58,710 nucleotides of DNA, taken from assembly GCA_021736385.1 (NCBI GenBank), contig JAIPFY010000011.1:1-58710 (forward strand), read 5' to 3'. This DNA is from Spirochaetia bacterium. Its GTDB lineage: Bacteria > Spirochaetota > Spirochaetia > CAKZLE01. The position numbers and the translations under genes are program-made. Under the pieces are notes generated by a model, which ran no database searches, had not been told where the DNA came from, and saw nothing but the letters and a program-made list of their open reading frames with translations. How positions within the stretch are numbered: position 1 is the stretch's first letter; each line of letters begins with the position of its first letter. This document shows positions 53,083 to 58,710 of the stretch, piece after piece.

Positions 53083-53156
53083 GGGGGCGTAGCGAAGCTG
53101 GTTATCGCGCCGGCCTGTCAAGCCGGAGATCGCGGGTTCAATCCCCGTCGCTCCCG
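53083..53156 (+). tRNA. tRNA-Asp (GUC anticodon)
   Basis: 74-nt cloverleaf with acceptor GGGGGCG/CGCTCCC (one G-U), and anticodon stem CCGGC/GCCGG around CTGTCAA (GTC at 34-36). T-arm loop TTCAATC. Discriminator G, CCA not encoded. It shares a transcript with tRNA-Pro 14 nt downstream. Confidence 0.95.
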
Positions 53157-53170
53157 TATCTTCTTCCCAT

Positions 53171-53242
53171 CGGGCTGTGGCGCAGTGGTAGCGCGCTTGG
53201 TTCGGGATCAAGAAGCCGGCGGTTCGAATCCGCCCAGCCCGA
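53171..53242 (+). tRNA. tRNA-Pro (CGG anticodon)
   Basis: 72-nt cloverleaf with acceptor CGGGCTG/CAGCCCG, anticodon stem CTTGG/TCAAG (one G-U) around TTCGGGA (CGG at 34-36), and T-loop TTCGAAT. Discriminator A, CCA not encoded. Confidence 0.94.
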
Positions 53243-53254
53243 AAGACAGACTAC

Positions 53255-53308
53255 CTGGAGAAAGAGAGAGGGGAGATACCGAGGTATCTCCCCTCTCTCT
53301 TTCTCCAG
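53255..53308 (+). terminator. Perfect 26-bp-arm hairpin after tRNA-Pro
   Basis: Arms 53255-53280 and 53283-53308 are exact reverse complements with only GA between them. It begins 12 nt after the tRNA. It has no U-run, so it may be a processing or insulating element rather than a simple terminator. Confidence 0.6.
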
Positions 53309-53310
53309 TC

Positions 53311-53342
53311 CCCACAGTCCCCTCGACCCCACAGTCCCCTCG
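53311..53342. repeat. 15-bp direct repeat, two copies
   Basis: CCCACAGTCCCCTCG occurs at 53311-53325 and 53328-53342, right after the long hairpin. No gene is seen between here and 53467. Confidence 0.6.
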
Positions 53343-53467
53343 GTCCGTCCTTCATCCTCTCATATGATATATCGTTCTCTGGTTCTGCTGCCGGGGCCGT
53401 GACTCTGCATGAAGGGGACTGCATCGCTTCTACTCAGGAATGACGATCCGTCCATCCTCAACGGTCG

Positions 53468-54265
53468 CTACTTATACACTTTACCCTTCACAGCAAGATA
53501 GATGATACCGACAGCGATCAGCAGTGCACCGGTGATACTGAATACGATGATCAGCGGGTAGGTGCTCTGATAGAACGATATATGCTTGGCTGCAATACCG
53601 ATCAGGGCCCAGGAGGCGACTGCAGCATAGTAGATATCGTGATATCTCTTCATCGAGATCAGAGCCAGCACCACCGCGGCGGTGATCACCAGAGCGGTCC
53701 AGAAGGACTCGGGGATACCGAACCCGTTCCAGTCCATGGATGCAAGGAGTGCTGAGATGTTGGCGATCGTTGCTACGGCGATCCATCCGAGATAGATACT
53801 CATCGGTATATGGATGAAGTAGCGTACCAGATTCCTGACCACCAGGGTACCGATGGAGAGACGCAGATAGATCATGATCAGCGAAGCGAGGATGACGAGC
53901 ATGATGATCAATGAGAAACCTATGAACCCGTAGTGCCAGCAGAGGATCCATGCGAGGTTCGCAGCAGAGGAGATCATGAACCATGGCCCGATCTGTCTGA
54001 CCGCTGATTTGTCAGGGTGCACGGGATGGAACGCCAGATAACTCTGGTACACAGCGAAGATGATGAGCAGTACATAGATGACACCCCAGATCGAGAAGGT
54101 GAAACCGATGGGTGTGAACAGATTCGGATAGGAATCTGAGACTTGCCCGGTATTCACCCCGTTGATCGGCAGTATGTTCGCCAGAGCATTCACGGCAAGC
54201 ACCGCGATCAGTGAAACATCATTGCCGAAGGCAAGCCACATCGAAGAAGTCGTCTTAATTCTCAT
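53468..54265 (-). CDS. TspO/MBR-related tryptophan-rich membrane protein
   Basis: The 265-residue protein has about eight transmembrane helices. FTPIGFTFSIWGVIYVLLIIFAVYQ, in two pieces, matches the TspO signature (FTP-x-G-x-x-F-x-I-WxxIY), and LGWIAVATIAN is the family's tryptophan motif. It is longer than the classic five-helix TspO. The related proteins are thought to bind tetrapyrroles or lipids. GGAGGATAT precedes the ATG at 54265. A plain membrane transporter is the alternative reading. Confidence 0.75.
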   Translation of the reverse strand: MRIKTTSSMWLAFGNDVSLIAVLAVNALANILPINGVNTGQVSDSYPNLFTPIGFTFSIWGVIYVLLIIFAVYQSYLAFHPVHPDKSAVRQIGPWFMISSAANLAWILCWHYGFIGFSLIIMLVILASLIMIYLRLSIGTLVVRNLVRYFIHIPMSIYLGWIAVATIANISALLASMDWNGFGIPESFWTALVITAAVVLALISMKRYHDIYYAAVASWALIGIAAKHISFYQSTYPLIIVFSITGALLIAVGIIYLAVKGKVYK

Positions 54266-54284
54266 ATATCCTCCATGAATACGA

Positions 54285-55472
54285 TTATGAATCTTCCCAC
54301 ATATCTACCAGCATACCCGTTTCGTCATGCAGGTAGATGATCTCATTGCGATCATTGATCTGGAAGCTCAGAGATGAGCGAGTGATGACCAGAGAGGTGT
54401 ACGGGGGTATCCTCTCGGTAGTGAACCTCAGTGAATCCGGTCTGTTCTTATCACCGAGAGTATAGCCTCTGAGTCTGATCTCACGATCGGTCGGGTTGTA
54501 CAGGCGTACACTCTCCTGCACAGTCGGTGTGGTGACCACCTCTGCGATGTAGACCCGGTCATCCGGAAAGGATGGGACCACTTCCGGTTCCGGAGTGTAT
54601 CCTGCGGGGGTGAATGCATAGGCGACTTCTCCCCAGTCGGAATGGTAGTCATCATCGCGGTCTGTGCTGAACCATGCACTGATCGGACGGTGGTCAGAGA
54701 CCATGAGACTGGCTTGTCGATCGTCATCACGAAAGAGCAACTCATCAAAAGGATAGATCTCCCCGAATCGAAGATACTCACTGTAGTAGGTATGCTCCTC
54801 TGAGAGCCAGATGTTGTCATAGCTGCTGGTATCGGTGATCGTCGTCTTCTGATCAGGAGACACCAGCGGCCGGTACCCGGCCATCTCCCAGCTATGGTCC
54901 TGCCCGTCCATATTGAAATCACCCACGAGGATGATATCATGCTCGCCCTCATCGGTCTGCAGTACCAGTTCCATGACATCATCAAGATAGGAGATCTCCT
55001 GTCTCCGTTCGTCCTTCGAGTTCCCGAAGAGCACATGGATACTCACCAGAGTGAAATCGAACGAACCGCTGATGAACGATGCGATCGCCGGTTCCCTGAT
55101 GAAGCTGTCGGATCGGTCATCGATGGTCTGGACATCCCGTATGAGCTGGACCCTGTCAGTTCGGAAGAAGAATGCGTAGATCTCCTTGACCCCTCTTCCC
55201 ACGGGCTCTGATGCCGTATAGTCCCAGGCGCCGGGAAGGATATCCAGGAGCCGGTCAAGGACCCGGGTGTCGCGTACTTCCTGGACCGCTACCAGATCAT
55301 AGCGGTCGATGACCTGTGCGATGTGTTCCAGTTCCCGATCGTCCCGGCTTCCGTCAGAGAGGATACGTACATTCCAACTTGCAAGAGCAAGCTCATCAGC
55401 AGAAAGTAGCGCAGGTATACTCGTGAGAACGCATAGTATGAACAGGACTGACAGCAGTTTTCGTATGGACAT
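54285..55472 (-). CDS. Secreted endonuclease/exonuclease/phosphatase with lamin-tail domain
   Basis: The 395-residue protein has a signal peptide at 1-25. A DNase I-like domain follows (about 28-270) with catalytic residues SWNVR (Asn34), VQEV (Glu65), GDFNM (Asp185, Asn187) and SDHRP (Asp260, His261). A C-terminal lamin-tail-like beta domain (about 300-390) has LYNPTDREIRLRGYTLGDK. Together they suggest an exported nuclease, perhaps scavenging nucleotides from extracellular DNA; a phosphodiesterase for lipids is also possible. Its Shine-Dalgarno is weak. Confidence 0.85.
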   Translation of the reverse strand: MSIRKLLSVLFILCVLTSIPALLSADELALASWNVRILSDGSRDDRELEHIAQVIDRYDLVAVQEVRDTRVLDRLLDILPGAWDYTASEPVGRGVKEIYAFFFRTDRVQLIRDVQTIDDRSDSFIREPAIASFISGSFDFTLVSIHVLFGNSKDERRQEISYLDDVMELVLQTDEGEHDIILVGDFNMDGQDHSWEMAGYRPLVSPDQKTTITDTSSYDNIWLSEEHTYYSEYLRFGEIYPFDELLFRDDDRQASLMVSDHRPISAWFSTDRDDDYHSDWGEVAYAFTPAGYTPEPEVVPSFPDDRVYIAEVVTTPTVQESVRLYNPTDREIRLRGYTLGDKNRPDSLRFTTERIPPYTSLVITRSSLSFQINDRNEIIYLHDETGMLVDMWEDS

Positions 55473-55558
55473 ATTCCAGGCTGACCTCTTCGAGTGATTT
55501 CTTTAGCCTATTATACCTGTTTTCTGTACACGAATATATGGAAATCATCATTATTTTC

Positions 55559-55588
55559 TTGTATAGATGGTCATCGAACCGCTATGAT
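55559..55588 (+). promoter_or_regulatory. udk promoter
   Basis: TTGTAT (55559-55564), 18-bp spacer, TATGAT (55583-55588), 33 nt before the GTG start. Confidence 0.5.
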
Positions 55589-55621
55589 GAGGTATTCGAA
55601 AGAATCAATCGGGGGATACGA

Positions 55622-56245
55622 GTGGACAGACGAGTGAAGATCATAGGCATCACCGGGGGATCGGGATCAGGAAAATCGACAATCGTACGGAAGATATCAG
55701 AGATCATCTCGGATTTCGTCTTCATCCCTCAGGATAACTACTATCGATCTGCCGAGTACATCAGCAATGCCAATATCACCGCATACAACTTCGACCACCC
55801 TGAAGCCTTCGATACCGGGCTGCTCTATGAGCACCTGTGCAGTCTCAAGGAGGGCAGGGATATCGAGATGCCCCAGTATGATTTCGTACATCACCGCAGA
55901 CGGGATGAACGCCAGCTCGTGGAAGCTCGGCCACTGGTGATCATCGAAGGCCTCATGGTCCTGTATTATAGACAGATCAGGGAACTGCTCGATCTGAAGC
56001 TGTATGTCGATACCCCTGATGATATCAGGTTCATTCGACGTCTTGAACGGGATGTGCAGGATAGAGGGCGTACTCCTGCATCGGTGATACAGCAGTATCT
56101 TGAGGTGGTAAGACCCGGTCATTTTGAATTCATCGAACCGACCAAGGCCTATGCGGATATCATCATACCCGAGGGCGGGCATAATGAACGTGCGCTGAAC
56201 GTGCTGATCCCCTTCATTCGGGAGATCGCTGCAGCAGCGGACTAA
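55622..56245 (+). CDS. udk: Uridine kinase-like P-loop kinase
   Basis: From the GTG at 55622 (GGGGG 5-6 nt upstream) the protein has 207 residues. A P-loop GGSGSGKS is at 12-19, then IPQDNYYRSAEY, FDHPEAFDT, PQYDFVHHRRRDER, and IIEGLMVL. It matches uridine/cytidine kinase of nucleotide salvage; phosphoribulokinase is related but less likely. A frame upstream continues to an ATG at 55538, but it crosses the promoter. It converges on yidD, overlapping by 4 nt. Confidence 0.88.
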   Translation: MDRRVKIIGITGGSGSGKSTIVRKISEIISDFVFIPQDNYYRSAEYISNANITAYNFDHPEAFDTGLLYEHLCSLKEGRDIEMPQYDFVHHRRRDERQLVEARPLVIIEGLMVLYYRQIRELLDLKLYVDTPDDIRFIRRLERDVQDRGRTPASVIQQYLEVVRPGHFEFIEPTKAYADIIIPEGGHNERALNVLIPFIREIAAAAD

Positions 56246-56538
56246 TCCCGGTCTCTGAACCTCCGGTAGTCTGCTGAGATCTGTTTCCAGCTCACGGTCT
56301 TCGGGACCGGGTCATCACCGCCGGTGAACATCGAATGGCACCTGCCTATCCGGAAGGATCCGAGTATCAGACCTTTGAGCACGCCGTGTCGTTTGATGGC
56401 TTCGATACTGTACTCCGAGCAGCTTGGACTGTAGATGCACCTGCTCGGGATCATCGGTGAGATGATATGCCGGTAGAGCAGGATCGGTGCGATAACGAGA
56501 TACCTGAGTCCTGAAGCTGCAAGATGAAATACCTTCAT
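56242..56538 (-). CDS. yidD: Membrane protein insertion efficiency factor YidD
   Basis: The 98-residue protein has the family core LLYRHIISPMIPSRCIYSPS and CSEYSIEAIKRHGVLKGLILGSFRIGRCHSMF (in two pieces) with the paired Cys. YidD helps YidC insert membrane proteins. The start is the ATG at 56538. A frame extends upstream, but a strong promoter ends 6 nt before this ATG, indicating leaderless translation. The usual partners rnpA and yidC are not adjacent. Confidence 0.92.
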   Translation of the reverse strand: MKVFHLAASGLRYLVIAPILLYRHIISPMIPSRCIYSPSCSEYSIEAIKRHGVLKGLILGSFRIGRCHSMFTGGDDPVPKTVSWKQISADYRRFRDRD

Positions 56539-56544
56539 GCCCTT

Positions 56545-56573
56545 AAAATAGAGAAAATCCTGCTCGTAAGCAA
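56545..56573 (-). promoter_or_regulatory. yidD promoter (leaderless)
   Basis: Minus-strand TTGCTT (56568-56573), 17-bp spacer, TATTTT (56545-56550), then 6 nt to the ATG. Confidence 0.55.
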
Positions 56574-56582
56574 CAAAAACCT

Positions 56583-56611
56583 TTGACCAACTGATACAAA
56601 TTCGATATATT
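56583..56611 (+). promoter_or_regulatory. Strong promoter of the 56-residue basic protein gene
   Basis: TTGACC (56583-56588), 17-bp spacer, TATATT (56606-56611), about 35 nt before the ATG at 56647. This is among the most consensus-like promoters in the window. Confidence 0.7.
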
Positions 56612-56646
56612 AACAACACCTGTGAGAATTATTGGAGGATTACAAT

Positions 56647-56817
56647 ATGGCTGGACCAATATCCAAGAATGCTCGTCGTGAAGGAGCTAAACAGCTTACA
56701 AGTCGATGGGGCGGAGCGATCAAGATGAAATCTGTCTTTGAGAACGGAAAGCTTCGACATATGGCATACTGCGAGAAGACTGGCAATTCTGCTAGAAAAG
56801 CGCGAGATCTTATGTAA
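56647..56817 (+). CDS. Small basic protein of 56 residues, unrecognised
   Basis: A 56-residue product with 13 Lys/Arg against 4 acidic residues. It contains a Trp-Gly-Gly segment and one Cys (MAGPISKNARREGAKQ at the start, CEKTGNSARKARDLM at the end). TTGGAGGATTACAAT gives an ideal Shine-Dalgarno 8 nt before the ATG, and a strong promoter and terminator flank the gene. Size, charge and expression signals resemble a ribosome-associated or nucleic-acid-binding protein, but I do not recognise the family. Confidence 0.65.
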   Translation: MAGPISKNARREGAKQLTSRWGGAIKMKSVFENGKLRHMAYCEKTGNSARKARDLM

Positions 56818-56839
56818 GATCTGCTTCACGGCAGCAAGG

Positions 56840-56877
56840 AGACCCTGGTGATTTACCTCATCAGTGGTCTTTTTTTG
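56840..56877 (+). terminator. Rho-independent terminator after the small basic protein gene
   Basis: A 12-bp stem with one bulged T (AGACC-CTGGTGA with TCATCAG-T-GGTCT) ends in a run of seven to eight Ts. Confidence 0.85.
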
Positions 56878-56970
56878 GGTCTAAAACTTTCTCCGTGTAA
56901 AGGGTAGCGAAAAAGAGCGGAATCTCCTATGATTTGTAATCGCAAAACAACAGATCAAGGAGAACCGCTC

Positions 56971-57201
56971 ATGATTAAATATACCACATATCTGCTGGAA
57001 GAGTCCACAGGTTGGATAGTAGACTGGAGTCATCAAAGACACGAGATCTGCTGTGACGAAAGAAGCGGTGCTTCCTATGGGACGATAACGTATACAGTGA
57101 CCAAAGATCCGAATCGAGATTTCACATGCGAGTTCAGAGATGGCCAATGGTACAAGCACAGCAATGAAGTGACGGTACTCAACTGTAATTACCTATCATA
57201 A
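56971..57201 (+). CDS. Orphan 76-residue protein next to the transposase
   Basis: From the ATG at 56971 (AAGGAG 8 nt upstream) the product has 76 residues. It has a mixed beta-like pattern with several Trp, Tyr and Cys (YTTYLLEESTGWIVDW, CCDER, CEFRDGQWYKH). No family is recognised. AT-rich composition and position 145 bp before the transposase suggest accessory or recently gained DNA. Confidence 0.5.
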   Translation: MIKYTTYLLEESTGWIVDWSHQRHEICCDERSGASYGTITYTVTKDPNRDFTCEFRDGQWYKHSNEVTVLNCNYLS

Positions 57202-57346
57202 TTTCTGATTACAACCGATCTCTATAATTCGTTTCCAATCAAACACATCAGTTTGCGGAATACAGCTGTTTCTGTGAAGGTTTTTCTTGTATTGTATTCT
57301 TTACTGTCCAATAATATGGTGTATAACTACAAGGCGGTTGTTGGAG

Positions 57347-58710
57347 ATGTACATTGGGTATGATATCAAAAATGGTGTGAAGTATGCCAAGATCTGCAGT
57401 TCCTCCCGAGTCGGGGGGAAGGTGATCACAAAGCAGAAAAGCCTAGGTAGAGTCCTCGATGAACAAAAGGGGATCTACCAGAATCGAAAACTTGGAGTCT
57501 TCACATACGATGTGGAGACTGACACCTACGGAAAGCCTGATGCATCCTTCGTTCCTGAATCGATACATCGTAAGAATCATCGTGAGAAGCTTATACTGGA
57601 CTTTGGCGACGCCTTTTTTCTTGATTCATATATCAAACAGAGAGGGCTGCACTCCTGTATCGATGCGATTGGCTATGGTAATCCAGATACACTGTATGCC
57701 ATGATCTTCTACTACATACTCTGCAATTATGCAGCCTCACATGCTCAGATCTGGTATGAAGGCAGCTATATCTCAGAACTCTATCCAAAGGCAAACCTAT
57801 CAAGCCAAAGAATCAGTGACTTTCTCGCATCCATTGGTGATGAATACTCCCAGAGAGGGTTTTTCACTGAGTATCTCAAACTTGCCGCAACCAGGAAGGC
57901 CGGAACCGATGTCCTTATTGATAGCACCGGCCTCCCCAATAGTATCCATTTCCCTCTCACTGCAGTGAGCAACCACAATGGTACGATCTCGAACGAGGTT
58001 CGACTGATATATGTGCTGCAGCAGGAGACAAATCTTCCGCTCTACTTCAGATATTGCCCGGGGAATGTCATTGATGTCTCCACGTTAACCACCACGATGC
58101 TAGAACTGAAGGCGTATAACATCAATACGAAATTCGCCATTCTTGATGCCGGGTATCTTGATAACGAGAATATGAAGGTCTTATACAACGAGAAGATATC
58201 GTTTCTTTCAAGGATGAAAGAGAATAGGAAGCTGTACAAACAGCTTATTGCAGAATATATCCCATCCATAGAGGCCGAAGAGAATCTCGTCCGGTATAAT
58301 TCGCGATATGCCTATATCAAACGCGTTGCATGTGAAGTGATAGAGGGCCATACTGCGTATGCCTACATTTGTCAGGATATTGCCATGAAGGGATTCTCAA
58401 CACACAGATTGTTCGCAACAGCTTCAGCGAAGCATCTCAAGGTCAAAGATGTTCATAATGAGTTGCAGAACAAAGGGGTCTTCATCCTCTTCTCATCCCG
58501 TCCGATCGCAAAGGAGAAGATTCTCCCCACATACTATACACGGCAGCAGAGTGAGCAGATCTTTGACATCGGGAAGAACTATACGAACATGCTTCCTCCA
58601 CGAGTTCATACCGAAGAGACTTTCAGGGGACATCTGTTACTGACCTTCATATCCTCTGTCATCGTGAAGATGATTCAAGATGATCTGAAAGATACAGCAT
58701 TCAACCCAAC
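57347..58710 (+). mobile_element. IS4-superfamily (IS1634-like) transposase, cut by the window end
   Basis: The frame is open from the ATG at 57347 (GGAG 2-6 nt before) to the last base, at least 454 codons. DDE residues are visible: the first Asp in VLIDSTGLPN, the second in FAILDAGYLDN, and Glu in the IS4 signature Y-(2)-R-(3)-E-(6)-K (YYTRQQSEQIFDIGK). The N-terminal KQKSLGRVLDEQKGIYQNR is typical of the IS1634-like transposases I have seen in anaerobes. The element's right end and target-site duplications are outside; the left inverted repeat cannot be fixed. There is no internal stop, so it may be functional. Confidence 0.88.

Overview
The window reads as chromosomal DNA of a spirochaete. 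GC is roughly 50-55% by eye across the core. The best evidence is the long co-directional block argS, rplU, rpmA, obgE, nadD, yqeK, LCP-like lipoprotein, rsfS, (acidic protein), ispE, spoVG, tRNA-Gln, rplY, pth, tilS, ftsH, lepA. From memory, this order resembles Borrelia and Treponema. Diderm features fit too: a secreted beta-barrel-like protein ending in an aromatic residue, and a membrane-anchored parvulin-like foldase. A free-living member such as the Sphaerochaeta/Treponema side is my guess; the species cannot be named from the sequence alone.

Layout. 1-1060: AT-rich left edge with a truncated AAA ATPase, a perfect palindrome and an orphan terminator. 1064-7640: secreted barrel-like protein, DUF2202 protein, DUF4213/DUF364 metal-chelation-like protein, small membrane protein plus SGNH hydrolase, TatD hydrolase plus alpha-toroid protein, and a PH-like hypothetical protein. 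7887-15705: a DeoR regulator divergent from a tightly packed seven-gene operon: FecCD/BtuCDF-type ABC importer, a TrmO-FmdE fusion, then larC, larE and larB for the nickel-pincer nucleotide cofactor. 15835-28089: aldo/keto reductase, GGDEF enzyme, TetR plus membrane protein, two MATE-like exporters, metallophosphoesterase, UvrD/Rep helicase, COG2426 protein and DUF362 ferredoxin-like protein. 28187-37238: HAD phosphatase, phosphohexomutase, membrane protein, ComEC-like protein, rsmA, pta, tyrA, mtaB. 37318-51275: the translation/ribosome-biogenesis block. 51424-56538: PpiD-like foldase, tRNA-Asp and tRNA-Pro, TspO-like protein, secreted nuclease with a lamin-tail domain, uridine kinase, yidD. 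56647-58710: two orphan small genes and a transposase truncated by the window end.

How the genes work together. The clearest pathway unit is the metal-cofactor operon. A periplasmic-binding-protein importer probably brings in a metal or metal chelate. LarB, LarE and LarC then carboxylate, sulfurate and metallate nicotinic acid adenine dinucleotide to the Ni-pincer cofactor. LarC carries a striking His-rich repeat that could hold nickel, and no larA-type client enzyme is present. Five ten-bp-phased copies of a heptamer cover the operon promoter and are the best candidate binding site for the divergent DeoR protein.

Two genome-style observations stand out. Several genes lack a Shine-Dalgarno sequence and have a -10 box only 6-9 bp before the ATG (deoR, both MATE-like genes, the phosphoesterase, tyrA, ispE, yidD), which suggests leaderless transcripts. 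Several other starts are non-AUG and are set by a well-placed Shine-Dalgarno (ftsH TTG, the acidic protein TTG, the lipoprotein TTG, udk GTG, possibly pth CTG). All functional calls come from reading motifs in the translated sequence; no database search was run.
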